Below are positions 50,311 to 58,654 of a DNA stretch of 64,000 nt, one piece after another; within the stretch, counting starts at the first letter, position 1; each line of letters begins with the position of its first letter. Made by a program: the position numbers and the translations under genes. Source of the DNA: DATBGO01 sp036558005 (lineage in GTDB: Bacteria > Actinomycetota > Actinomycetes > Streptosporangiales > Streptosporangiaceae); assembly GCA_036558005.1 (NCBI GenBank), contig DATBGO010000037.1, positions 1 through 64,000 of the forward strand. The letters run 5' to 3'. The notes under the pieces were generated by a model. The model was not told the DNA's origin, did not search any database, and saw nothing but the letters and a program-made list of their open reading frames with translations.

Positions 50311-51600
50311 ATGGGCTTAGCCCGGCTGGCTGCCTTCGGCGGGACGCCCGCGGTGCCAGGCAAGCAGCCGCATACCCACTGGCCGGTCATCACCGACGCT
50401 GACCGGGCCGCGGTCAGCGCGGCGCTGATGGGGCCGCTGGTGTCCGACACCGACAGCACCACCCCGGTCAGCGAGCTGGAAGACCGCTGGGCGCGGCGGT
50501 GCGGCGCGGAGTACTGCGTGGCGACGTGCAACGGCACCGCGTCACTCGCGCTGTGCATCGCGGCACTCGGCATCGGCCCCGGCGACGAGGTGATCGTGCC
50601 GGCCCTGTCCATGATCGCCAGCGGCCTGGCGCCGCTGCACCACATGGCGATCCCGGTCTTCGCGGACGTGGACCCGGTGACCTTCACGCTCGACCCGGCC
50701 GCCGTCCGCGCGGCCATCACCCCGCGCACGGCCGCGATCATGCCGGTGCACCTGCACGGCCAGCCCGCCGACATGGATGCCATCGGCGCGCTGGCGGCCC
50801 GCCACGGCCTGGCGGTGGTCGAGGACGGCGCGCAGGCGCAGGGCGCCACCTACCGCGGCGCCACGATCGGCTCGATCGGGGACATGACCGCGTTCAGCCT
50901 GCAGTACACCAAGAACCTGCCGACCTGCGGCGAGGGCGGCCTGCTGACCACCAGCAACGCCGAGCTCGCGGCCGCGGCCCGGATGAGCAGGGAGTTCGGG
51001 GAGGTCATCGAGGCGGGCAGGCCGCGTGACTACATCTCCTGCCGGCTCGGCTGGAACGCCAAGCTCAGCTGTGTCCAGGCCGCCTTCACGCTGTCTCAGC
51101 TCGACCGGTTCGACGACTACGCCAGGCAGCGCAAGGCCAGCGTGACCGCGTTCCTGGACCGGCTGGCGGCGCTGCCGGGGATCGTCGTCCCCGCGGCGGC
51201 GCCGGGCACCGAGCACGCCTGGTACATGCTGCGGTTCCGGTTCGACCCCGCCGCCGCCGGGCTGGCCGGCCTCCAGCCGGGACGGCTGCGCGCCGCGGTG
51301 CACCGGCTGCTGCGCGCCGAGGGCGTCCCGGTGTCCAGGTACCAGGTCACCACGCTGCCCAGGCAGCGGGTGTTCACCGAGCGGGCCGGCTTCGGGGCCG
51401 GTTACCCGTGGGCGGCGGGCGAGCCAGGGCCCGCCCCCCGCTGCCCGGTCGCCGACGCGGTCATCGACGACTCGCTGACCATCCAGAAACGGCACCTCAA
51501 CCCGCAGGCAGGCCCGGCGCTGCAGCGCTACGCCGACGGGTTCGAGAAGGTGTGGCGGCACCTGGACGTGGTCGCCCGCCTGGCCGGGGCCAGCCAGTGA
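50311..51600 (+). CDS. DegT/DnrJ/EryC1-family PLP aminotransferase
   Basis: 429 residues. Family motifs: EYCVATCNGTASLALCIAAL, GDEVIVPALSMIASG, HLHGQPADMDAI, VVEDGAQAQGA, and FSLQYTKNLPTCGEGG with the PLP lysine near residue 201. These enzymes transaminate ketones to amines, usually on sugars. In the vazabitide-type pathway a DegT enzyme aminates the keto group made by transketolase on the LysW-bound chain. It heads a plus-strand operon; AGGAG lies 6 nt before the ATG and its stop overlaps the transketolase start (GTGA). Confidence 0.92.
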   Translation: MGLARLAAFGGTPAVPGKQPHTHWPVITDADRAAVSAALMGPLVSDTDSTTPVSELEDRWARRCGAEYCVATCNGTASLALCIAALGIGPGDEVIVPALSMIASGLAPLHHMAIPVFADVDPVTFTLDPAAVRAAITPRTAAIMPVHLHGQPADMDAIGALAARHGLAVVEDGAQAQGATYRGATIGSIGDMTAFSLQYTKNLPTCGEGGLLTTSNAELAAAARMSREFGEVIEAGRPRDYISCRLGWNAKLSCVQAAFTLSQLDRFDDYARQRKASVTAFLDRLAALPGIVVPAAAPGTEHAWYMLRFRFDPAAAGLAGLQPGRLRAAVHRLLRAEGVPVSRYQVTTLPRQRVFTERAGFGAGYPWAAGEPGPAPRCPVADAVIDDSLTIQKRHLNPQAGPALQRYADGFEKVWRHLDVVARLAGASQ

Positions 51601-52454
51601 CCGCCGGGCCGCTGGTCGCCGAGTCCGGCACCGCGGCGCTCACCGAGGTGGCTGACCGGGTCAGGCGGCGGGTGGTCGACATGTGCGCCGGGGATGAGGG
51701 CGGGCACCTGGGCGGCTCGCTGTCGCTCGCCGACATCCTCACCGCCTTGTACTTCGCGGTGCTGCGGGTCGACCCCGGCCAGCCGGACTGGCCCGGCCGC
51801 GACGTGTTCGTGCTGAGCAAGGGACACGGCGCGCTGGCGCTGTACGCGGTGCTGGCCGAGCGGGGTTTCCTGGACCCGGCGGAGCTGGCGGGCTACGGCC
51901 GGCCTGGCAGCCGGCTCCTTGGTCATCCGGTCCGGACCGTGCCTGGCGTGGAGATGCCGACCGGGTCGCTCGGGCACGGGCTCGCGCTCGGCCTCGGCTT
52001 CGCGCTGGCCGGCCGGCTGGCGGGCAGCACGCGGCGCACCTTCGTGGTGACCGGGGACGGCGAACTGCAGGAAGGCTCCTGCTGGGAGGCGGCCGGCTGC
52101 GCGGCGGCCCAGCGAGCCGACCGGCTGGTCGCGATCGTCGACCGCAACGGCCTGCAGCTCACCGGCCGCACCGAGGACATCGGCCCGCTGGAGCCGCTGG
52201 CTGACCGGTGGCGCGCTTTCGGCTGGAGCGTGCGGGAGGCCGACGGGCACGACCCGGCCGCCGTGGCGGCCGCGCTCAGCTCCGCGCCCTGGCGGCCCGG
52301 CCGGCCGAGCGTGCTGCTCGCCCGGACCCAGAAGGGCCACGGCGTCCCGTTCATCGCCGGCCGGCCTGCCTGTCACTACGCCCGGCTGGACGAGCGGCTG
52401 CACGCCAGGGCCAGCGCCGCGCTTGCCTCGTTCCTGCGCAGGCGGCCGTCGTGA
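51597..52454 (+). CDS. Transketolase, N-terminal (TPP-binding) subunit
   Basis: 285 residues from GTG at 51597, which overlaps the DegT stop. GHLGGSLSLADILTALYF and DVFVLSKGHGALALYAVLAE are conserved. The TPP motif runs from VTGDGELQEGSCWEAA to VDRNGLQ (GDG...N). It is a half-transketolase requiring the next gene. With its partner it transfers a two-carbon ketol unit; here the likely acceptor is LysW-bound glutamate semialdehyde, giving a C7 skeleton. GTGA overlap with the next gene. Confidence 0.93.
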   Translation: MTAGPLVAESGTAALTEVADRVRRRVVDMCAGDEGGHLGGSLSLADILTALYFAVLRVDPGQPDWPGRDVFVLSKGHGALALYAVLAERGFLDPAELAGYGRPGSRLLGHPVRTVPGVEMPTGSLGHGLALGLGFALAGRLAGSTRRTFVVTGDGELQEGSCWEAAGCAAAQRADRLVAIVDRNGLQLTGRTEDIGPLEPLADRWRAFGWSVREADGHDPAAVAAALSSAPWRPGRPSVLLARTQKGHGVPFIAGRPACHYARLDERLHARASAALASFLRRRPS

Positions 52455-53410
52455 CCGAGCCCGCCGCCACCAGGCAGGCCTACCACGACCGCCTGATGAC
52501 GCTGATGGCCGCCGACCCGCGGGTGATCTGCGTGGACACCGACACCGGCCTGTTCACCGCGGCCGACGCCGCCGCGGCCGGGGACAGGTACATCGACCTG
52601 GGGATCGCCGAGCACACGGCGATGGGCGCCGCGGCCGCGCTGGCCGCGTCGGGCTGGATCCCGTTCGTCAACACGATGGCGACGTTCGCGAGCACCCGCG
52701 CGCTGGAGGCGGTCAAGGTCAATATCGCGCAGAACGCGCTGCCGGTGCGGATCGCGGCCACCCACGGCGGGGTCGCGGCCGGGCACCTCGGGCCGACCCA
52801 CCACGCCCTGGAGGACCTGGCGGTCATGCGCGCGCTCCCGCACATGACCGTGCTGGTTCCCGCGGACGCCCGCTCGGCCGCCAGCCTGGCCGGACAGGCC
52901 GCGGGCCTCGACGGCCCGGTCTACCTCCGGCTCGGCCGCAAGCCCACGCCCGGGCTGCCCGGCGATCCGCGGCCGCCCAGCATCGGCCAGATCCAGCCGC
53001 TGCGGGAGGGCGCCGACGTGGTGATCGTCAGCTGCGGCCCGCATCCGGTGCTGGCCTCGCTCGCGGCGGCCACGCTGCTGAGCCGGGCCGGGATCGAGGC
53101 GGCGGTGCTGAACGCGCACACGATCAAGCCGTTCGACCGGGACACGCTGCTGAGCCGCGCGGCGGCCGCGGCGCTCGTCGTCACGGTCGAGGAGCACCGG
53201 GTCACCGGCGGGCTGGGCGGCGTGGTGGCCGAGGTGCTCACCGAGTGCCTGCCCCGGCGGCTGCTGCGGCTCGGCCTGCCCGAATCGCTGGTCCCCGGGT
53301 GCGGGAGCCCCGAGCACATCCTGGAACTCCACGGTCTTGACGCGGGCCAGGTGGCCGCCCGCGTCCGCGCTGCACTGGATGGCGACCTGCCTGCGAGGAG
53401 CACACTATGA
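52451..53410 (+). CDS. Transketolase, C-terminal (pyrimidine-binding) subunit
   Basis: 319 residues from GTG at 52451. The central motif RYIDLGIAEHTAMGAAAALA contains the Glu that activates TPP. ALPVRIAATHGGVAAGHLGP and GPVYLRLGRKPTPGLPG are conserved, and the C-terminal third is the transketolase C domain (IEAAVLNAHTIKPFD). Split transketolases of this size also occur in secondary metabolism, including the vazabitide, azinomycin and ficellomycin clusters. It overlaps the subunit before it and the LysW gene after it by 4 bp each, supporting fixed stoichiometry. Confidence 0.93.
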   Translation: MTEPAATRQAYHDRLMTLMAADPRVICVDTDTGLFTAADAAAAGDRYIDLGIAEHTAMGAAAALAASGWIPFVNTMATFASTRALEAVKVNIAQNALPVRIAATHGGVAAGHLGPTHHALEDLAVMRALPHMTVLVPADARSAASLAGQAAGLDGPVYLRLGRKPTPGLPGDPRPPSIGQIQPLREGADVVIVSCGPHPVLASLAAATLLSRAGIEAAVLNAHTIKPFDRDTLLSRAAAAALVVTVEEHRVTGGLGGVVAEVLTECLPRRLLRLGLPESLVPGCGSPEHILELHGLDAGQVAARVRAALDGDLPARSTL

Positions 53411-53571
53411 CCCCCTGCCCTGTCTGCGAAACCCCGATCGACACACCGGACTCCTCCCGGCTGAGCGAGGTCCTTGAGTGCTCGGACTGCCGGAGCGAGC
53501 TCGAGGTCGTCGCGCTCGACCCGGTCATGCTCGCGCTCGCCCCCGAGGTTGAGGAGGACTGGGGGGAGTGA
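53407..53571 (+). CDS. lysW: Amino-group carrier protein (LysW-type)
   Basis: 54 residues. Two CxxC pairs (CPVC near the N-terminus and CSDC near residue 27) form a zinc ribbon. The acidic C-terminal half ends in VEEDWGE, the LysW signature, whose last Glu gamma-carboxylate is joined to the amino group of the substrate by LysX. It protects and carries glutamate-derived intermediates. AGGAG lies upstream; ATG overlaps the transketolase stop (ATGA) and its own stop overlaps the LysX start (GTGA). The gene is short and easily missed. With transketolase and DegT beside it, it belongs to secondary rather than lysine or arginine metabolism. Confidence 0.95.
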   Translation: MTPCPVCETPIDTPDSSRLSEVLECSDCRSELEVVALDPVMLALAPEVEEDWGE

Positions 53572-54440
53572 GCCGCCAGCGCGGCCTGCCCGCTGTCGCT
53601 GTTCTCGCTTCGCAGCTCAGGGCGGACGAGAAACGGCTGCTCGAAGCCATCGAGCGCCAGGGCATCGCCAGCGAGCACGTCGACACCAGGACGCTGTGGA
53701 GCACGCTCGACGGGCGAGCGCGGCGCTGGCGGGGCGCGCTGAACCGGGAGATCAGCCTGGCCCGCGCCGTGCACGCGGCCCGGACGCTGGAGTGGTCCGG
53801 GGTGCCGGTGATCAACGACGCGGCGGCGGCCGAGGTGTGCGGCGACAAGTGGCGGACCTCGCTGGCCCTGGCCGGGGCCGGCCTGCCGGTCCCGCGCACC
53901 GCGCTGGCGCTGACACCCGAGGCCGCGCTCAGCGCGCTGGCCGACATCGGTTACCCGGCGCTGATCAAGCCGCTGGCCGGCTCGTGGGGACGGCTGATCG
54001 CCCGGCTGCGCGACCCGGGCCAGGCCGAGGAAGTACTGGAGTACGTCCGGGCGCTGCCCGGCCCCCAGTCCCACCTGTGCTACCTCCAGGAACTCATCAC
54101 GACGCCGGGCCGCGACATCCGGGCCATCGTGATCGGCGGTGAGTTCATCGGCGCGGTGTTCCGGATCGCCCCCGGCACCCGGGCCAACGTGGCCCGCGGC
54201 GCGCGCACCCAGCGGTGCAAGGACACGGCCGTGATCGCCAAGCTCGCGACCGCCGCCGCCGCGGCCGTCGCCGCGGATATCGCCGCGGTGGACCTGGTCG
54301 AGGACCCGTCCGGGCGGATCCTGGTGCTGGAGGTCAATCACCGGGTGGAGTTCTCCGGGTTCCAGGCCGCCATGGGCGAACGGGTCGACGTGGCCGGCCG
54401 GATCGCCGGCTATCTGAGCGCGAGGGCGCAGCGGTGGTGA
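53568..54440 (+). CDS. lysX: LysX-type ATP-grasp ligase (amino-group carrier:glutamate)
   Basis: 290 residues. ATP-grasp ligase of the RimK/LysX group: INDAAAAEVCGDKWRTSLAL, YPALIKPLAGSWGRL with a Lys for ATP binding, YLQELITTPGRDIRAIVIG, and the metal-binding LVLEVNHRVEFSGF near the C-terminus. LysX joins the C-terminal Glu of LysW to the alpha-amino group of glutamate or aminoadipate using ATP. Which acid is used cannot be told with certainty; glutamate fits the C7 pathway with a C2 extension. GTGA overlaps on both sides. Confidence 0.93.
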   Translation: MSRQRGLPAVAVLASQLRADEKRLLEAIERQGIASEHVDTRTLWSTLDGRARRWRGALNREISLARAVHAARTLEWSGVPVINDAAAAEVCGDKWRTSLALAGAGLPVPRTALALTPEAALSALADIGYPALIKPLAGSWGRLIARLRDPGQAEEVLEYVRALPGPQSHLCYLQELITTPGRDIRAIVIGGEFIGAVFRIAPGTRANVARGARTQRCKDTAVIAKLATAAAAAVAADIAAVDLVEDPSGRILVLEVNHRVEFSGFQAAMGERVDVAGRIAGYLSARAQRW

Positions 54441-55453
54441 GGGTCACCGTCATGGGCGGCTCCGGCTACATCGGCGGTGAGCTGATCCGGCTGCTGCTCG
54501 GCCATCCGCGCGCCCAGATCGCCGCGGTCACCTCGGGCCGGCTGGCGGGCCGGCCGGTGGACGAGGCGCACCCGAACCTGCGCGGCCTGACCGGCCTGCG
54601 CTTCACCGGCCCGGCCGACCTGGGCGAGCCCGACGTGCTGCTGCTGGCCGGGCCGCACCGGCAGGTCATGCCGGTCATGCCGGAACTGCTCGGCCAGGCC
54701 AGGCACGTCATCGACCTGTCCGGCGACTTCAGGCTGCACAGCCCGGCCGCGTACGCGAAGTACTACGGGGTCACCCATACCGCGCCCGGCCTGCTCGGCT
54801 CGTTCGTCACCGGGCTGCCCGAGCTGTACCGCGCGCAGATCCAGGGCGCTGACCGCATCGCCGTGCCCGGCTGCATGGCCACCGCCGCGATCCTGGCCCT
54901 GGCCCCGCTGGCCGGGCTGCTGCGCGGCCCGGTCCACGTCGACGCCCGGTGCGGGTCCAGCGGCGCCGGCGCCGCCGCGAGCCCGGCCAACACCCACGCC
55001 GAGCGCAGCGGGGCGATGCGGGTCTTCGCCCCGGTCTCGCACCGGCATGAGGCGGAGATCGCGCAGGCAACGGGCCTGACGGTGCGGATGTCAGCCACCG
55101 CGGTCGAGGCGGTGCGCGGCGTCCAGGTGCTGTGCCGGGCGCAGCTGGCCGACGGCACTGGCGAGCCCGCGATCCGGGCTGCCTACCGGAGCGCTTACCA
55201 GGGCGAGCCGTTCGTCCGGATCGTCGCCCGCCACCGCGGCACGTTCCGGTACCCCGAGCCGAAGATCCTGGCCGGCTCGAACTTCTGCGACGTGGGCTTC
55301 GCGCTGGACCGGCCAGCGGCCCAGGCGACCGTGATCGCGGCCCTGGACAACCTGGTCAAAGGGGGAGCGGGTAACGCCGTGCAGTGCATGAACATCCGGC
55401 TCGGCTGGCCCGAGCGGCTCGGTCTCGAGTTCCCCGGCCTGCACCCGAACTGA
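54437..55453 (+). CDS. lysY: LysY-type semialdehyde dehydrogenase (ArgC fold)
   Basis: 338 residues; GTG at 54437 overlaps the LysX stop (another GTG lies at 54434). NADPH-binding MGGSGYIGGELIRLLLGHP is followed by HVIDLSGDFRL, the catalytic cysteine in AVPGCMATAAI, the GSSGAGAAAS loop, SHRHEAEI and NLVKGGAGNAVQCMN. It reduces the LysW-gamma-glutamyl phosphate made by LysZ to the semialdehyde, the likely acceptor for transketolase. An ArgC role in arginine synthesis is less likely because the adjacent genes are carrier-protein enzymes. Confidence 0.94.
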   Translation: MRVTVMGGSGYIGGELIRLLLGHPRAQIAAVTSGRLAGRPVDEAHPNLRGLTGLRFTGPADLGEPDVLLLAGPHRQVMPVMPELLGQARHVIDLSGDFRLHSPAAYAKYYGVTHTAPGLLGSFVTGLPELYRAQIQGADRIAVPGCMATAAILALAPLAGLLRGPVHVDARCGSSGAGAAASPANTHAERSGAMRVFAPVSHRHEAEIAQATGLTVRMSATAVEAVRGVQVLCRAQLADGTGEPAIRAAYRSAYQGEPFVRIVARHRGTFRYPEPKILAGSNFCDVGFALDRPAAQATVIAALDNLVKGGAGNAVQCMNIRLGWPERLGLEFPGLHPN

Positions 55454-55465
55454 AGGGGCCCTCCG

Positions 55466-56308
55466 GTGACAGCACCCGGCATCATCGTGGTCAAGTGCGG
55501 CGGCAGCGCCGCCGTGGACCAGGACGCGGTCTGCGCCGACGTCGCGGAGCTAGCCGCCGCCGGGCGCCGGGTGGTGCTGGTCGGCGGCGGGTCGGCCGAC
55601 ATCGAGCGGCTCGCCGCCAGGCTCAGCGTGCCGCTGCGCCGCCTGACCTCACCCGACGGCCTGACCGCCCGGTTCACCGACGAGGCCACCCTTGAAGTGG
55701 TCTCGATGGCGCTGGCCGGGATCGTGCAGCCGCGGCTGGTGACCGCGCTGCAGGCGGCCGGGGTGGCGGCGGTCGGGCTGACCGGGGTGGACGGGGCGCT
55801 GCTGCGGGCCAGGCGGCGGCGCGCGCAGCGCGCGCTGGCCGGGGGGCGGCAGGTCATCGTCCGCGGCGACCGGAGCGGGCGGATCGCCAGCGTGAACACC
55901 GCGCTGCTGGGCTGCCTGCTTGACGCCGGCTTCGTGCCGGTGGTGTCGCCGCCGGTGCTGGGCGCCGACGGGTCGGTGCTGAACGCCGACGCCGACCGGG
56001 TCGCGGCCGCGATCGCCATCGCGGCCGGGGCCAGCTCGCTGCTGCTGCTGACCGGGGCGCCGGGGGTGCTGGCCGACCCGGCCGACCCGCGGTCGGTGCT
56101 GCCGGCCTGCCTGGTGCCGCGCGACGGCCAGCCGCCGCAGCGGGGCGGGGGCATCGGCGTCAAGCTGCTCGCGGCCAGGGACGCGCTGGCGGCCGGGGTC
56201 CCGGCGGTGCTCATCGCGAGCGGGGCAGGGCCGCGGCCGGTGTGCCGGGCGCTGGCCGGGGCGGGCACCGCCGTGGCGCTGGGCCCGGCCGCGGGAGCCC
56301 GGGCGTGA
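55466..56308 (+). CDS. lysZ: LysZ-type [LysW]-aminoacyl kinase
   Basis: 280 residues of the amino acid kinase family, related to N-acetylglutamate kinase. GIIVVKCGGSAAVDQDAV begins the nucleotide-binding sheet, and VVLVGGGSADIERLA, GLTGVDGALLRARRR, SVNTALLGCLLDAGFVPVVS and VLNADADRVAAAIA follow. LysZ phosphorylates the side-chain carboxylate of the LysW-bound acid before reduction by LysY. GTG start 12 bp after the LysY stop, and GTGA overlap with LysK. Confidence 0.93.
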   Translation: MTAPGIIVVKCGGSAAVDQDAVCADVAELAAAGRRVVLVGGGSADIERLAARLSVPLRRLTSPDGLTARFTDEATLEVVSMALAGIVQPRLVTALQAAGVAAVGLTGVDGALLRARRRRAQRALAGGRQVIVRGDRSGRIASVNTALLGCLLDAGFVPVVSPPVLGADGSVLNADADRVAAAIAIAAGASSLLLLTGAPGVLADPADPRSVLPACLVPRDGQPPQRGGGIGVKLLAARDALAAGVPAVLIASGAGPRPVCRALAGAGTAVALGPAAGARA

Positions 56309-57390
56309 GCGCGGCCCGCGGCCCCGGGCCCGGCCCGGACGCCGCCGCCGGGCTGCTGCGGGAGATGCTGGAGATCCCGTCGCCGTCCGGCGAGGAGGGG
56401 GAGCTCGCGGCGTACCTGGCCGGGGCGATGACCAGCCTCGGCCTGGCCGCCCGGGTGGACCAGGCCGGCAACGTGGCGGGCGAGACCGGGCAGGGCCAGG
56501 GCCCGCGCATCATGCTGCTCAGCCACCTCGACACGGCCGGCAGCCAGCTCCCGGTCCGCGCCGCCGCCGGGCGGCTCTACGGCCGCGGCGCGTCCGACGC
56601 GAAGGGACCGCTGGCCGCGATGATCTGCGCGGCGGCCGGGGCGGCCTGGTTCCCCGGCCGGGTCTGCGTCATCGGCGCCGTGGAGGAGGAGGTGCCCAGC
56701 GCGCGCGGCGCGGTCGCGGTCCGCGAGTCGTACCCGTGCCCGGACGCCTGCATCATCGGCGAGCCGAGCGGCGCGACCGCCGTGGTGCTCGGCTACAAGG
56801 GAAAGCTGGACCTGCGCTACACCGCGGCGTGTCCCCCGGCCCATCCGACCAGCCCGGGACCGAAGGCATCCGAGCTGGTGGCGGACTGCTGGGCGGCGCT
56901 GAAAGAGATCATCGGCCCGGCCGACCACGGCGTGTTCGGCCTGCCGGGCGTGACGCTCGAGTCCTTCTCCGGCGACACCGCGCGGGCGAGCGCCAAGATA
57001 GGCGTCCGCACGCCGCCCGGCTTCGACGCGGGCGCGCTGCTGGCCAGGCTCCGGGCCCGGCTGGACGCTGGCACCCTCACGGTGCTCGGCGCCCGGTCGC
57101 CATGCGTCGCCGACCGCCGCAACCCGGTGGTCAGGGCGCTGACGGCCGGGATCAGGCGGCAGTCTGCGCAGCCCCGGCTGCTGGTCAAGACGGCCACGTC
57201 GGACATGAACACGCTGGCCGAGACGTGGGACCTGCCGATGGCGTCCTACGGCCCGGGTGAGAGCAGGCTCGACCACGCCGACGACGAGCACATCGTGCTC
57301 GACGACTTCTTCCGGTCGATCGCGGTGCTGTCGTCCGCGCTGGCCGAGCTGGCGGACCTGCCCTGCCGGGAGGTCACCCCGGGCGGCTGA
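56305..57390 (+). CDS. lysK: LysK-type carrier hydrolase (M20 peptidase)
   Basis: 361 residues. Metallopeptidase M20 motifs: IMLLSHLDTAG (metal His and Asp), GRGASDAKGPLAAM, VGAVEEEVPSARG-like IGAVEEEVPSARG (Glu pair) and CIIGEPSG. GESRLDHADDEHIVLDDF supplies a C-terminal metal ligand. LysK cleaves the isopeptide bond between LysW and the finished amino acid, releasing it for use, here presumably for the NRPS. It is the last gene of the plus-strand operon and faces the convergent argininosuccinate synthase-like gene 14 bp away. Confidence 0.93.
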   Translation: MSAARGPGPGPDAAAGLLREMLEIPSPSGEEGELAAYLAGAMTSLGLAARVDQAGNVAGETGQGQGPRIMLLSHLDTAGSQLPVRAAAGRLYGRGASDAKGPLAAMICAAAGAAWFPGRVCVIGAVEEEVPSARGAVAVRESYPCPDACIIGEPSGATAVVLGYKGKLDLRYTAACPPAHPTSPGPKASELVADCWAALKEIIGPADHGVFGLPGVTLESFSGDTARASAKIGVRTPPGFDAGALLARLRARLDAGTLTVLGARSPCVADRRNPVVRALTAGIRRQSAQPRLLVKTATSDMNTLAETWDLPMASYGPGESRLDHADDEHIVLDDFFRSIAVLSSALAELADLPCREVTPGG

Positions 57391-57404
57391 CCGGCGCCAG
57401 CGGG

Positions 57405-58577
57405 TCAGGCCACGATCTGCCAGTGCTGGCCGCCGCCGGTGAACCGGGTCTGCCGGGGCGCGACCCGCTCATCAGCGTCATGGGTCAGGCCCTGGAACGA
57501 GATGGCGCCCTTATAGAGCTCGGCGGTGACCTCGGCGGTCGCGCCGGCCGACTCGATCAGCACGTCGGCCGCGGCCCGCGCGGCGCGGATCGCCGGGTCC
57601 AGGTACCTGCCCTCGTACACGCCGCGGCCGATCTGCCCGGACAGGCCGTGCATCAGCCGCAGCGCCTCGGGATCCATCGCCACCTGGTACACCCGGGCGA
57701 CGCAGAATCCGAGCAGGTCGAGCCCGGGCGACTCGTAGACGCCCCGGCACTTGGTCCCGTTGACCCGGTTCTCCACCACGCTGCGCAGGCCGACCCCGTG
57801 CCGCCCGGCCACCGCGTTGGCGTGCCCGAGCAGTTCCCGCGCGGTACCCGGCGCGTTCCCGACCCGGACCGGCCGCCCGCCCGCGATCGCCACCGGGACC
57901 GCCTCCGGGTCATCGGGCGCCTGCCTGGGCGCGACGGTCAGCGCCCGCCAGGCCGCGTCGTCGGGAGTCTGCAGGCATTCCAGCGCGGTCCCGTCGTGCG
58001 CGAAGCCCGCGAGGCTGCCGTCCGCCGAGTAGTCCGCCGTGCTCCGCTGATCGGCGGCCAGGCCGCGGTCACGCAGGTACCGCGTCATATCCGCGCGGCC
58101 GGGAAAGCGGCTGAGCAAATCAGGATCTGTCCAGGGCGAGAGGGCCCGCAGATCAGGCGCGAGCGCCGCGACATATCGCTCAAACCGCCGCTGGTCATTG
58201 CCGCCGCCGACGCAGCCGTGGGCGAGGACCGTGCAGCCAGCCCGGCGCATCGCCTCCGCCAGCCCGGCGACCAGCACCAGCCGGGACCCGCTGGTCGTGT
58301 TCCAGTAGCCGCCGTCGTACTGGGCCTGGTATCGCACCAGGTCAAAGGCGAGTTGCGCGATCTCGTCCCGCAGGTCGGTGACGACCGCGGCCACCCCGGC
58401 CGCCTGCAGCGCACGGGCCAGCGCGCGGACGTCGTCACCGGTCCCCTGGCCCAGGTCCGCGACGAACGCCGTCACCGGCACCGAGGACGCGGCCAGCCAC
58501 GCGGCGACCGTCAGGCTGGACAGGCCGCCCGATACGCACACGCCGACTTTCTCGCCGGCCAGCTGCCTGGATAGCAT
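57405..58577 (-). CDS. Divergent argininosuccinate synthase-like enzyme
   Basis: 390 residues. N-type ATP-pyrophosphatase loop at 10-25 reads VCVSGGLSSLTV, where true ArgG proteins have SGGLDT. AHGCVGGGNDQRRFE replaces the usual HGATGKGNDQVRFE. TADYSADGSLAG, RVNGTKCRGVYESPG and LYKGAISFQGLT are recognisable. The fold and ATP chemistry should be kept, adenylating a urea or citrulline-like group for attack by an amine. Changes at conserved positions and the location suggest a dedicated secondary-metabolism enzyme, perhaps for a guanidine as in ficellomycin, which has one. No argininosuccinate lyase gene is in the window. GAGG lies 4 nt before the ATG. Confidence 0.88.
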   Translation of the reverse strand: MLSRQLAGEKVGVCVSGGLSSLTVAAWLAASSVPVTAFVADLGQGTGDDVRALARALQAAGVAAVVTDLRDEIAQLAFDLVRYQAQYDGGYWNTTSGSRLVLVAGLAEAMRRAGCTVLAHGCVGGGNDQRRFERYVAALAPDLRALSPWTDPDLLSRFPGRADMTRYLRDRGLAADQRSTADYSADGSLAGFAHDGTALECLQTPDDAAWRALTVAPRQAPDDPEAVPVAIAGGRPVRVGNAPGTARELLGHANAVAGRHGVGLRSVVENRVNGTKCRGVYESPGLDLLGFCVARVYQVAMDPEALRLMHGLSGQIGRGVYEGRYLDPAIRAARAAADVLIESAGATAEVTAELYKGAISFQGLTHDADERVAPRQTRFTGGGQHWQIVA

Positions 58578-58626
58578 TACGCCTCGCGCATTCCCGCTTT
58601 AGGTAAAAGCCAGTTGATCACCATTA

Positions 58627-58654
58627 ACAATACCGCTCGTAATCATCGTGTCAA
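58627..58654 (-). promoter_or_regulatory. Promoter of argG-like gene
   Basis: On the minus strand TTGACA (58654-58649) and TATTGT (58632-58627) are spaced 16 bp, close to the consensus of the main sigma factor. The transcript would start near 58620, about 40 nt before the ATG at 58577. Confidence 0.65.

Noticed and set aside
53407..57390. Primary lysine or arginine biosynthesis by the LysW route
   Set aside because: Actinomycetes make lysine by the diaminopimelate route, and the genes are interlocked with transketolase, DegT and an NRPS cluster, so secondary metabolism fits better.
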